Below are positions 1 through 7,420 of a stretch of DNA of 64,000 bases, piece after piece. The translations under genes and the position numbers were made by a program. Positions within the stretch are counted from its first letter, which is position 1. Each line of letters begins with the position of its first letter. Source of the DNA: Modestobacter roseus (GTDB taxonomy: Bacteria; Actinomycetota; Actinomycetes; Mycobacteriales; Geodermatophilaceae); NCBI RefSeq assembly GCF_007994135.1, contig NZ_VLKF01000001.1, positions 1,674,001-1,738,000 of the forward strand. The letters run 5' to 3'. The notes under the pieces are model-generated. The model did not search any database, was not told the origin of the DNA, and worked only from the letters and a program-made list of their open reading frames with translations.

Positions 1-1
1 C

Positions 2-709
2 CTCCGGCTGGGCACCCAGCGGTTCGACGCCACCGGGGGCATGTCGGCGGCGCTGGGTGCGGTGTCGGAGCAGAAGCGGATCCTGCTGGACGTGGTGGCC
101 CGGCAGCGCTCCGCGCCGGGCACGGGTCTGATCGGGCGGATCATCCAGGCCGAGGGCGACGCCGTCTCCGACGACGAGCTCGCCGGGCTGGTCGACGGGA
201 TCGTGACCGGCGGGTACGAGACCACCGCGAGCTCGATCTCGCTGGGCACCGCGGTGCTGCTGCGCGACCCCGCGCACGCCGCGCTCGCCCGGGACGGCTC
301 ACCCGCCGACGTCGACCGGCTGGTCGAGGAGCTGCTGCGCTACCTGTCGGTGGTCCAGGTGGCGTTCCCCCGGTTCGCCACCCGGGACCTGGAGGTGGCC
401 GGGTGCCCCGTCCGCGAGGGCGACGCCGTCGCCGTCTCGCTCAGCGGCGCCGACCGCGACCCGGCCTGGGCGGGCGCCGACCCCGACCGCTTCGACCCGG
501 CGCGCACGGCCACCGGCAGCCACCTCGCCTTCGGCCACGGGGTGCACCGGTGCGTGGGTGCGGAGCTGGCCCGGATGGAGCTGCGCATCCTCTTCCCGGC
601 GCTGTTCCGCCGCTTCCCCGACCTGGCGCTCGCCGTGCCGGAGGAGCAGCTGCGCTGGCGGGAGCTCTCGTTCGTGCACGGCGTCGAGGAGCTGCCGGTC
701 CGCTTCTGA
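2..709 (+). CDS. Cytochrome P450, C-terminal part (gene starts left of window)
   Basis: The reading frame is open from base 2, so the 5' end lies outside the window; about 235 residues remain. They carry the three hallmark P450 signatures in order: the I-helix oxygen-activation motif GGYETT, the K-helix ExxR (EELLR), and the haem-binding loop FGHGVHRCVG with the axial cysteine. The heme loop reads FGxGxHxC as in soluble bacterial class I P450s, which oxidise small hydrophobic substrates with electrons from ferredoxin. No ferredoxin gene is visible on this side. The substrate cannot be read from the sequence. The gene converges on the NmrA-like gene with a 12-base gap. Confidence 0.95.
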   Translation, partial: LRLGTQRFDATGGMSAALGAVSEQKRILLDVVARQRSAPGTGLIGRIIQAEGDAVSDDELAGLVDGIVTGGYETTASSISLGTAVLLRDPAHAALARDGSPADVDRLVEELLRYLSVVQVAFPRFATRDLEVAGCPVREGDAVAVSLSGADRDPAWAGADPDRFDPARTATGSHLAFGHGVHRCVGAELARMELRILFPALFRRFPDLALAVPEEQLRWRELSFVHGVEELPVRF

Positions 710-721
710 CCGGCACCTCGG

Positions 722-1570
722 CTACTGCCGCAGCACCTCGGCCAGCGGGGTGGCCGGGCGGCCCAGCAGGTCCGGGACGGCGGTGCTCACGGCCGCCAGC
801 TCGCCGGCGGCGATCGCCGTGTAGGTGGACACCCAGGCGTCGACGAGCCAGCGGGGCGCGTCGTAGCGGGCCCGGGAGGCGTACGCCTCCTCGACGGTCT
901 CCGGCTCGTAGCGCGCCGCCCGGCCGGTGACCTCGGCGACCGTCGCGGCGACCTCGGTCAGGGTGAGCGCCGCCGGGCCGGTGAGGTCGTAGGTCGCGCC
1001 GGCGTGCCGCACCGGGTCCCGCAGCACGGTCACCGCGACGTCGGCGACGTCGCTGATCGCGACCACCGAGGCCCGGCCGTCACCGGCCGGACCGCGGAGC
1101 ACGCCGTCGTCGCCGACCATCCCGGGCAGGTCGTCGGCGTACAGCCCGTCGCGGAGGAACGTGGTGGTCAGGCCGAGCGACCGGGCGTGCTGCTCGGTGG
1201 CCCAGTGGTCGCGGGCCAGCAGGAACGTCGCGTCCGGGGCGGCGCCGAGGAACGAGGTGTAGACCACGTGCCCGACGCCGGCCCCGGCCGCCGCGTCGAG
1301 GACGGTGCGGTGCTGGTCGACCCGGTCGGCGGACTCGCTGCCGGACACCATGAAGAGCGTGTCGACGCCGGTCAGCGCCTCCCGGGCCGCCGCCCCGTCG
1401 GCGTAGGGGGCGACCGCCACGGTGGCGCCGGCCAGCTGCGGAGCCCGCGCCGGGTCGCGCACCAGGAGGCGCTGCCGGACCCCGGCGTCGGCGAGCAGCC
1501 GGGCGACCCGGCCGCCGAGCCGTCCGGTCGACCCGGTCACGGCGAGGGTGGGCGCTGCGGGATCGGTCAC
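722..1570 (-). CDS. NmrA/QorB-type NAD(P)-binding SDR family oxidoreductase
   Basis: About 282 residues from a GTG start at 1570 (GTG at 1573 is equally possible). The N-terminus has the Rossmann glycine motif TGSTGRLGG of atypical short-chain dehydrogenases. The pattern that follows (LFMVSGSES, VVYTSFLGAAP, then a FLRDGLYADDLPG segment) matches the NmrA/QorB group, whose members bind NAD(P)H and either reduce quinones or act as redox sensors. The classical YxxxK catalytic pair is not obvious. It lies last in a leftward run behind the aminotransferase/amidase pair, with 52 bases between, so it may be co-transcribed. Longer upstream starts would read through the amidase gene and were not chosen. 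Confidence 0.85.
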   Translation of the reverse strand: MTDPAAPTLAVTGSTGRLGGRVARLLADAGVRQRLLVRDPARAPQLAGATVAVAPYADGAAAREALTGVDTLFMVSGSESADRVDQHRTVLDAAAGAGVGHVVYTSFLGAAPDATFLLARDHWATEQHARSLGLTTTFLRDGLYADDLPGMVGDDGVLRGPAGDGRASVVAISDVADVAVTVLRDPVRHAGATYDLTGPAALTLTEVAATVAEVTGRAARYEPETVEEAYASRARYDAPRWLVDAWVSTYTAIAAGELAAVSTAVPDLLGRPATPLAEVLRQ

Positions 1571-1622
1571 CACCCGATCGTCGCCGACGAGCACCGTCCC
1601 CGCCCGTCGACGGACCCGGCCG

Positions 1623-2378
1623 CTACCTGCGCCGGTCGGCGAGGAAGGGGAAACGCTCGCGGGTGGCCGCCACCTCGGCGGCGTCGACGTCGGCCAGCAC
1701 GATCGTCTCCACGCCGGCCGCGGTGGCCAGCGGCTCCCCGCTGGGGCTGACGACGCAGCTGTCGCCGGCGTGCTCCACGCCGTCACCGGCGGTGCCCACC
1801 CGGTTGCACCCGACGACGTAGGCCTGGTTCTCGATCGCCCGGGCCCGCAGCAGCGTCTGCCAGTGGTGCCGGCGGGCGGCAGGCCAGTTGGCCGGCACCA
1901 GGTAGACGTCGGTGTCGGGTGCGGCGTCCCAGAAGACGTTCGCGAACCGCAGGTCGTAGCAGATGAACGGGGTGACCCGCAGCCCGCCGACCTCGACGGT
2001 GACCGGCCCGGTGCCCGAGCGGAACCGCTCCCGCTCGGTCGCGAACGGGTGCAGCTTGCGGTACCGGTGCGTGCCGCCGTCCGGCCCGGCCAGCACGAAG
2101 GTGTTGAACGGCAGCTCGCCGCCGGCGTCGACCTCCGGGCAGGTGCCGGCCACCCACACCCCGTGCTCGGCGGCCTGGGCGGCGAGGAACCGTGCCGACG
2201 GACCGCCCTCGGGCTCGCTGATGCCCGGCGTCATCGAGAACCCGGTGGAGAAGGTCTCGGTGAGCAGCACCAGCTCCGCGCCGGCGCCGACGGCGCGGGC
2301 CACCTGCGGCGCCAGCCGGTCGTAGTTCGCCGCCCGGTCCTCCCAGACGATGTCGTGCTGCACCGCGGCGATCCTCAT
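1623..2378 (-). CDS. Carbon-nitrogen hydrolase, omega-amidase (YafV/Nit2) type
   Basis: 251 residues of the nitrilase superfamily. The Glu-Lys-Cys triad is visible: Glu in LLTETFSTGFSM, Lys in YRKLHPF, and Cys in FICYDLRFANVF. TGFSM after the Glu and CYDLRF around the Cys are typical of the YafV/Nit2 omega-amidases, which hydrolyse alpha-ketoglutaramate or 2-oxosuccinamate to the keto acid and ammonia. The ATG overlaps the stop of the upstream aminotransferase by four bases (ATGA), so the two are translationally coupled. Such pairing fits the glutamine transaminase/omega-amidase route, in which the amidase pulls the transamination forward, for example in methionine salvage. Function is inferred from family and neighbour. 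Confidence 0.92.
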   Translation of the reverse strand: MRIAAVQHDIVWEDRAANYDRLAPQVARAVGAGAELVLLTETFSTGFSMTPGISEPEGGPSARFLAAQAAEHGVWVAGTCPEVDAGGELPFNTFVLAGPDGGTHRYRKLHPFATERERFRSGTGPVTVEVGGLRVTPFICYDLRFANVFWDAAPDTDVYLVPANWPAARRHHWQTLLRARAIENQAYVVGCNRVGTAGDGVEHAGDSCVVSPSGEPLATAAGVETIVLADVDAAEVAATRERFPFLADRRR

Positions 2379-3577
2379 GCCATCCCCCGCAACCGCTCGA
2401 CGGCAGCGCCGAGCACCTCGTCCCGCTTGCAGAAGGCGAAGCGCACCAGGTGCCGGCCCAGGTGCGCGTGCGCCGGGTCGTAGAACACCACACTCGGCAC
2501 CGCGACCACCCCGGCGCGCTCGGGCAACGACCGGCAGAACGCCACGCCGTCGCCGTCGGGCTGCAGCGGGCGGACGTCGACGGTGGCGAAGTAGGTGGCC
2601 TCCGGGCCGAGCACCGGCAGCCCGGCCGCCACCAGCCCGCCGACGAGCAGGTCGCGCTTGCGCTGCAGGTCCGCCGCCGCGCCGGTGAAGTACGTGTCCG
2701 GCAGCCGCAGCCCCGCCGCGATGGCCGGCTGCAGCGGCCCGGCGTTGACGAACGTCAGGTACTGCTTCGCGGTGCGGACGGCGGCCACCAGCTCCGCCGG
2801 CCCGCACACCCAGCCGACCTTCCAGCCGGTGGTGCGGAAGGTCTTGCCGCCGCTGCTCACCACCAGGGTGCGCTCGCGCATGCCCGGCAGGGTGGCCGGC
2901 GAGACGTGCTCCGCGCCGGCGAAGACCAGGTGCTCGTAGACCTCGTCGGTGAGCACCAGCAGGTCCGCGGCGGTGGCGACGTCGGCGAGCAGCGCCAGCT
3001 CGGTGCGGGTGAGCACCGTGCCGGTGGGGTTGTGCGGGGTGTTGAGCAGCAGCAGCCGGGTCCGCGGGCCGACCGCCGCGCGCAGCTCCGCCTCGTCGAA
3101 GGTCCAGTGGGTGGCCCCGCCGGGCTGCGGGGACCCCGGGCGGAGCGGGACGGGGCGCAGCACTCCCCCGGCCATCGCGACAGCCGCGGCGTAGCTGTCG
3201 TATATCGGCTCCAGGACGACGACCTCGTCGCCGGGCTCGACCAGCGCCAGCAGGGCGGCGGTCAGCGCCTCGGTGGCGCCGGCGGTCACCAGCACCTCGG
3301 TGCCGGGGTCGTAGGTCAGCCCGGCGAACCGCTGCTGGTGCTCGGCGACCGCCTGCCGCAGGCCGGGCCGGCCGGGCAGCGGCGGGTACTGGTCCAGCTC
3401 GGTGCCGATCGCGGCGCGGGCGGCGTCGAGCACCTCGGGCGGGCCCGGCTCGTCGGGGAACCCCTGGCCCAGGTTGATCGCCCCGGTGGCGACCGCCAGC
3501 GCGCTCATCTCCGCGAACACCGTCGTCCCGAAGCCGCGCAGCCGCCCGGCCAGCTGCTGCCGTTCCCCTGCCGCCAT
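2375..3577 (-). CDS. PLP-dependent aminotransferase, glutamine transaminase/KAT-like (class I/II)
   Basis: 400 residues, full length for fold-type I class I/II aminotransferases. The PLP-lysine lies in SSGGKTFRTTGWKVGW; the conserved NPTG (LLNTPHNPTGTVL) and the final-domain arginine region (HLVRFAFCK) are present. INLGQGFPDEP near the N-terminus and KQYLTFVNAGPLQPA are typical of the YbdL/kynurenine-aminotransferase/glutamine transaminase K group, which use methionine, glutamine or aromatic amino acids with 2-oxo acids. The overlapping omega-amidase gene favours a glutamine-using transaminase. ATG at 3577 is the first in-frame start and gives the usual family N-terminus. Confidence 0.93.
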   Translation of the reverse strand: MAAGERQQLAGRLRGFGTTVFAEMSALAVATGAINLGQGFPDEPGPPEVLDAARAAIGTELDQYPPLPGRPGLRQAVAEHQQRFAGLTYDPGTEVLVTAGATEALTAALLALVEPGDEVVVLEPIYDSYAAAVAMAGGVLRPVPLRPGSPQPGGATHWTFDEAELRAAVGPRTRLLLLNTPHNPTGTVLTRTELALLADVATAADLLVLTDEVYEHLVFAGAEHVSPATLPGMRERTLVVSSGGKTFRTTGWKVGWVCGPAELVAAVRTAKQYLTFVNAGPLQPAIAAGLRLPDTYFTGAAADLQRKRDLLVGGLVAAGLPVLGPEATYFATVDVRPLQPDGDGVAFCRSLPERAGVVAVPSVVFYDPAHAHLGRHLVRFAFCKRDEVLGAAVERLRGMA

Positions 3578-3608
3578 GCGGGCAGCCTCCCACCGCGGGG
3601 GCGGCGGC

Positions 3609-4127
3609 TCAGCTCCGGGCGGCCTCGCGCAGCTCGCCGTAGAGCCGGGCGAGGTCGGGCAGCTGGTGGTGGGCGTTGAGCCCGCTGGGGTTGGGCGCGA
3701 CCCGGGTCAGCGCGCCACCCACCCGCTCCGGCTGCGGGCCCAGCTGGGCCTTCGGCCGGTCGAAGGCCACCCGCCAGGCGGTCACGCCCAGCACGGCGAG
3801 CACCCGCGGGCGGTACCGGCCGACCAGCGCGGCGAGCTGCTCACCCCCCTCGCGCAGCTCCTCGCGGGTCAGCTCGGCGGCGGTGCGGGTCGGCCGCGCG
3901 ACGACGTTGGTGACGCCGAGGCCGTACCGCAGCAGCTCCCGGTCCTCCGCCGGCGTCAGCAGCCGGGGGGTGAGCCCGGCCCGGTGCAGCGCCGGCCAGA
4001 AGCGGTTGCCCGGACGGGCGAAGTGGTGCCCGACCTCGGCGGAGAGCAGTGAGGGGTTGATCCCGCAGAACAGCACGTCGAGGTCCGGTGCCACCACGTC
4101 GCGCAGTGGCTTCCGCGGAGCGGTCAC
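3609..4127 (-). CDS. mug: Mismatch-specific uracil/thymine DNA glycosylase (Mug/TDG family)
   Basis: 172 residues from a GTG at 4127 that overlaps the antiporter stop (GTGA). The N-terminal catalytic motif GINPS is followed by GHHFARPGNRFWPALH, and the C-terminal NPSGLN loop that inserts into the DNA is intact. These identify the Mug/TDG family, which removes uracil, thymine or ethenocytosine from G mispairs and starts base-excision repair in the cytosol. An Asn in the GINP motif, rather than the Asp of UNG-type enzymes, is the family's active-site residue. Length agrees with E. coli Mug (168 aa). The operon link to a cation antiporter is probably only positional. Confidence 0.93.
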   Translation of the reverse strand: MTAPRKPLRDVVAPDLDVLFCGINPSLLSAEVGHHFARPGNRFWPALHRAGLTPRLLTPAEDRELLRYGLGVTNVVARPTRTAAELTREELREGGEQLAALVGRYRPRVLAVLGVTAWRVAFDRPKAQLGPQPERVGGALTRVAPNPSGLNAHHQLPDLARLYGELREAARS

Positions 4128-5689
4128 GACTCGTACCGCAGCGCCCGGGCCTCCACGTCGAACAGCACGTCGTCGGCGGCCGCCGGGCTCACCTCGCCTC
4201 GTCGCCGGGCCTCGAGCACCGCCTCGCGCTCGGCCTCGCTGGCGCGGCCGAGCAGCTCGCGCAGCGCCTCCCCGATCCGCTCGTCCCGGGTCTCGCCGTC
4301 GATGAGCCCCTCCAGCGACCGGCGGTAGCCGAGCCGCCCCTCGTACTGCTGGAGGACCGCGGCGCGCACCTCGGCCGGGACGTCGTCGGCGGCCCGCACC
4401 TGCTCCAGCGCCACCTCGGTGATCCGGCGCTGCAGCCGGCGGACGTCGGCCTGCACGTCGGCGTCGCTGGCCACGCCCAGCCGGCGGATGAGCGGGGCGA
4501 GGGTGAGCCCCTGCAGGACCAGGGTGACGACGACGACCATCAGCGCGACCAGCACGACCTCCTCCCGGGCCGGGAACGGGCCGCCGCCCTCGACGGTGAC
4601 CGGCAGCGCCAGCGCGGTGGCCACCGTGACCACCCCGCGCATCCCCGCCCAGGAGACCACCGCGGACTCCCGCCACCCCGACGGCGTGGCCGCGCCGGTG
4701 CGCCGGGCCCGGCGGCCGGCCAGCCCGGAGGCGGTGAACATGGCCGCGGCCCGGACCACCACGAGCACGGCGATGACCGCGCCGCCGACCAGCAGCGTCT
4801 GGCTGTCGCCCAGCAACGAGGTGGTGCCGAAGACCGTCGTCAGCTCCAGGCCGAGGAAGGCGAACAGCAGGCCGCTGACGGCGAACTCGACGTACTGCCA
4901 GACCGAGCGGCCCAGCAGCCAGCCGGCGGAGGTGACCTCGCTGGTGGCGACCGTGCGCAGGTAGAGCGCGGCGAACAGGACGGCGAGCACGCCGGAGGCG
5001 CCGATCTCCTCGGCGAGCAGGTAGACGCCGAAGGGCACCGCGAGGGTCACCGTGGTCTCGGTGGCGGCGTCGCGCAGCAGGCCGAGCGCCTTGCGGGCCA
5101 GCCAGCCGGCCGCCAGGCCGAGAGCGGCCCCGCCGAGCACCGCGACGAGGAAGCCGACGCCGACCTGGGTCACGGTGACCCCGCCGGCGACGACGGCGGT
5201 GACCGCGAGCTGGTAGACGACCAGGGCGGTGGCGTCGTTGAACAGCCCCTCGCCCTCCAGGATCGTGACCAGCCGGGGCGGCAGCTTGAGCCGGCTGGCG
5301 ACCGCGCTGGCCGCGACCGGGTCGGGCGGGGCGACGATGCCGCCGAGCACGATGGCCACCGCCCAGGGCAGGCCGAGGGCGTGCCCGACGACCGCGACCG
5401 CGGCGGCGGTGACCAGGGTCAGCCCCACCGCCAGGCCGAGGATCGGGCGCGCCGCCGAGCGCAGCTCCCGCAGCGAGGTCGCCTGCGTGGTGGCGAACAG
5501 CAGCGGCGGCAGCACGATCGGCAGGATCAGCTCCGGCGGCAGGTCCGGGGCGGGGACGAACGGGACGACGCCGAGGGCGAGTCCGTAGATGGTGAGCAGC
5601 ACCGGCTGCGGCACGCCGATCCGGTCGGCGACCGGGGTGAGGACGACGACGCCGAGCAGCAGCAGCCCGAAGACCGCCAGGGAGTCCAC
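4124..5689 (-). CDS. Na+/H+ antiporter, CPA1 (NhaP/NHE-like) family
   Basis: 521 residues with about 12 hydrophobic segments over residues 1-400 and a hydrophilic charged C-terminal tail of roughly 110 residues. The ion-binding TM5 motif FNDATALVVYQLA and the preceding GGIVAPPDPVAASAVA are the conserved CPA1 signatures carrying the transport Asp residues. Members sit in the plasma membrane and exchange cytosolic Na+ or K+ for protons in pH and salt homeostasis. The tail has many Arg/Glu (for example RRLQRRITEVALEQ) and probably regulates activity. It follows the DUF421 gene by 5 bases and overlaps mug, so the three form a leftward operon. Confidence 0.93.
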   Translation of the reverse strand: MDSLAVFGLLLLGVVVLTPVADRIGVPQPVLLTIYGLALGVVPFVPAPDLPPELILPIVLPPLLFATTQATSLRELRSAARPILGLAVGLTLVTAAAVAVVGHALGLPWAVAIVLGGIVAPPDPVAASAVASRLKLPPRLVTILEGEGLFNDATALVVYQLAVTAVVAGGVTVTQVGVGFLVAVLGGAALGLAAGWLARKALGLLRDAATETTVTLAVPFGVYLLAEEIGASGVLAVLFAALYLRTVATSEVTSAGWLLGRSVWQYVEFAVSGLLFAFLGLELTTVFGTTSLLGDSQTLLVGGAVIAVLVVVRAAAMFTASGLAGRRARRTGAATPSGWRESAVVSWAGMRGVVTVATALALPVTVEGGGPFPAREEVVLVALMVVVVTLVLQGLTLAPLIRRLGVASDADVQADVRRLQRRITEVALEQVRAADDVPAEVRAAVLQQYEGRLGYRRSLEGLIDGETRDERIGEALRELLGRASEAEREAVLEARRRGEVSPAAADDVLFDVEARALRYES

Positions 5690-5694
5690 GGCGG

Positions 5695-6219
5695 TCAGGC
5701 CCGGTGGGATGCGGCGCCCGGCACGTCGGCCAGCGCGGAACCGCTGCCCAGCGCCGAGTCGGGCACCACGCTGACGGTGCCGTCGGTCTCCAGCACCACC
5801 GCGGCGACCGTCGACAGGTCACCCTGGCCGCTGGCCCGCACCGCCTGACGGACCTCGGCCTCGCTCATCCGCTGCTGCCGGAGCGCGTCCGCCAGCAGCT
5901 CCCCGCGGTGCAGCAACAGCGTCGGGTGGGCCGTGACGGCATCGCGCAGGCGGGGCCGTCGGCTGGTGAGCCAGGCGACGACGAACTGCAGCCCGGCGAG
6001 GAGCCCGAGGGCCACCGCGCCGTCGGCCCACGCGACGTCGGAGCTGAGGACGATGGTCGCCAGCGTCGACCCCAGGGCCACGGTGATGACCAGGTCGAAG
6101 GCGTTGAGCTTGGCCAGCGTCCGTTTCCCCGACAGCCGGAGGACGACGACGAGGGTCACGTAGGCGGAGGCCCCGACGGCGAGGATGCGCCCCAGGTCGG
6201 ACCAGCTGTCGAACCACAT
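5695..6219 (-). CDS. DUF421 (YetF-like) membrane protein
   Basis: 174 residues. The N-terminal third holds about three transmembrane segments, with VVLRLSGKRTLAKLNAFDLV in the second, the hallmark of the DUF421/YetF family; the C-terminal half is a soluble alpha/beta domain (LLLHRGELLADALRQQRMSE and so on). Bacillus YetF-like proteins are membrane proteins of sporulation and stress physiology with no agreed biochemical activity. The ATG at 6219 gives the standard start. It leads a leftward operon with the CPA1 antiporter and mug, which hints at membrane or ion stress but does not prove it. Confidence 0.88.
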   Translation of the reverse strand: MWFDSWSDLGRILAVGASAYVTLVVVLRLSGKRTLAKLNAFDLVITVALGSTLATIVLSSDVAWADGAVALGLLAGLQFVVAWLTSRRPRLRDAVTAHPTLLLHRGELLADALRQQRMSEAEVRQAVRASGQGDLSTVAAVVLETDGTVSVVPDSALGSGSALADVPGAASHRA

Positions 6220-6282
6220 GGTCAGCCCGCTACCCGGGATCGGGCCGGTCGCACCTCCGGTCGCCCACGGGTGTCGATCAGG

Positions 6283-6471
6283 TCAGCAGGAGACCGACCA
6301 CTCGTGTCCGCAGGAGCGGCACACCAGGTAGGCGACCCACGAGCGCGGGTCGAAGTCATCCGGGGAGTCGTCGACCTCCGGAGCGGAACAGGTGGGGCAG
6401 CAGGACATCCGTGCGAGTGCGCTCTGGTGGGCTCGGCGCTGGCTGGGCGCAGCGAGGACGAGTTCGGCCAT
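6283..6471 (-). CDS. Small zinc-ribbon protein
   Basis: 62 residues from an ATG at 6471 (MAELVLAAPS). The C-terminal half has two CxxC knuckles, CPTC and CRSC, separated by about 25 residues (SCCPTCSAPEV ... VCRSCGHEWSVSC), a one-zinc ribbon. It resembles the 44-residue protein at 17744-17878 (CPGC...CRAC.YEW), so the two are probably paralogues. Function unknown; such ribbons often bind nucleic acid or another protein. The acidic linker PEVDDSPDDFDP between the knuckles is unusual. It is separated from the DUF421 gene by 63 bases and may be a single-gene unit. Confidence 0.65.
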   Translation of the reverse strand: MAELVLAAPSQRRAHQSALARMSCCPTCSAPEVDDSPDDFDPRSWVAYLVCRSCGHEWSVSC

Positions 6472-6620
6472 GGGACACCCCCGTGGGCTGTGGGCGGGAG
6501 ACCGGCTCCCGCCTCGTGAGCAGGCAATCTCCCCGCCGGACGCGGTGAGCGCACCCGGACACGGCCGCCGTCGTCGGATCGTCATGTGCGCTCAATCCGG
6601 TCGTCCGATGACGGCCGGGG
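6472..6620. other. Intergenic, no gene seen
   Basis: 149 bases between the zinc-ribbon start and the stop of the ArsR-type gene. The promoter of the zinc-ribbon gene should lie here (leftward). I see no strong hairpin or convincing -35/-10 pair. Confidence 0.5.
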
Positions 6621-6992
6621 TCAGCCCTCGCCGGCGGCCTGCGCCCGGGGCAGCTCGACCAGGCTGCGCAGGCAGTGCTCCCGCAGCGGCGCGGGGAAGC
6701 CCTCGGCCAGCCGGTAGAAGACCACCCGCCCCTCGCGCCGGGTGCTGACGAAGCCGGCGGTGCGCAGCAGCCGCAGCGCGTACCCGACGGCGTCCTCGGT
6801 CGCGTCCAGCCCCAGGGCGATGTCGCCGACGCAGAGCTCCTGCACCTGGTCGAGCGCGTAGAGCACCCGGGCGCGGGTCGGGTCGGCGAGCAGGCTGAGC
6901 ACGGCGGTCAGCTCGGCCGCCTCGTCACGGGAGGGCACCCGCGCTCGCACGGCGGCGACGCGGGCGGGGTCGACAGGATGCGCGTGGTCCAC
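6621..6992 (-). CDS. ArsR/SmtB-family metal-sensing repressor
   Basis: About 123 residues from a GTG at 6992 (VDHAHPVDPARV). The winged-helix core has ELTAVLSLLADPTRARVLYAL and ELCVGDIALGLDATEDAVGYALRLLRTAGFVSTRREGRVVFY. The cysteine in ELCVGDIA sits where CmtR, CadC and ArsR place a metal-ligand Cys; N-terminal His residues (DHAHP) and a C-terminal EHC could complete a site, as in NmtR/CmtR-like sensors. A metal sensor is therefore likely; which metal is unknown. Its start codon is only about 32 bases from that of nuoA on the other strand, and a perfect 19-bp palindrome lies between, so it probably represses both itself and the nuo-like operon. An earlier ATG at 7043 would overlap nuoA and the palindrome and was rejected. 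Confidence 0.88.
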   Translation of the reverse strand: MDHAHPVDPARVAAVRARVPSRDEAAELTAVLSLLADPTRARVLYALDQVQELCVGDIALGLDATEDAVGYALRLLRTAGFVSTRREGRVVFYRLAEGFPAPLREHCLRSLVELPRAQAAGEG

Positions 6993-6994
6993 GG

Positions 6995-7013
6995 CGCGCG
7001 GGTTACCCGCGCG
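6995..7013. promoter_or_regulatory. Putative operator, 19-bp perfect palindrome between ArsR gene and nuoA
   Basis: CGCGCGGGTTACCCGCGCG has 9-bp arms around a central T, and a second overlapping palindrome ACCCGCGCGGGT follows at 7005-7016. It fills the space between divergent start codons at 6992 and 7025. ArsR-family repressors bind such interrupted or continuous palindromes. The half-site GCGGGT/ACCCGC occurs three times. Binding is inferred. Confidence 0.6.
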
Positions 7014-7024
7014 GGTGCACGGGT

Positions 7025-7420
7025 ATGCGGCGGCGGTCAGCAACCCGGTCCGACGTCGTGGAGGTGCAGGTGGCCGCCTACCTGAGCGCCGCCCTGATGC
7101 TCGGGCTCGCCGTCGGCGGGGCCCTGGTGGCGCACCTGGTGCACCGCCGCACCGCAGTCGCCCCCGGCGCGGTGCCGACGCTGCCGTTCCAGTCGGGCTG
7201 GCGCCCCGCCGAGCACGCGCTCTCCCGGTTCGAGGCCCGCTACTACCCGCTGACCCTGCTGTTCCTCGCCTTCGACGTGGAGATGCTGTTCATGTACCCG
7301 TGGGCCACGGTCGTCGCCACGGTCGGCACCTCGGCGATCGTGGAGATGTTCGTGCTGCTCGGCGTGCTCATGGCCGGCGTGCTGTGGGCCTGGCGCGAAG
7401 GTGCGTTGCGGTGGACCTGA
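7025..7420 (+). CDS. nuoA: NADH-quinone oxidoreductase-like subunit A (membrane arm)
   Basis: 131 residues, three transmembrane helices. The family core is clear: RFEARYYPLTLLFLAFDVEMLFMYPWA matches the NuoA/ND3 pattern with FDxE between helices 1 and 2. The preceding loop reads FQSGWRP where most NuoA have ECG, so the loop Cys is absent. ATG at 7025 is used here; a GTG near 7058 (VEVQVAAYL) would give a more usual N-terminus. It is the first gene of an operon with the BD-like protein (10-base overlap), nuoH, J, K, L, M and N. No nuoC, E, F, G or I is present in the window. Divergent from the ArsR-type sensor. Confidence 0.9.
   Translation: MRRRSATRSDVVEVQVAAYLSAALMLGLAVGGALVAHLVHRRTAVAPGAVPTLPFQSGWRPAEHALSRFEARYYPLTLLFLAFDVEMLFMYPWATVVATVGTSAIVEMFVLLGVLMAGVLWAWREGALRWT

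Noticed and set aside
7015..7410. N-terminal extension of the BD-like protein back to 7015
   Set aside because: The extension is Arg/Pro/Gly rich and overlaps nuoA in another frame; GTG 7411 gives the family-like start.
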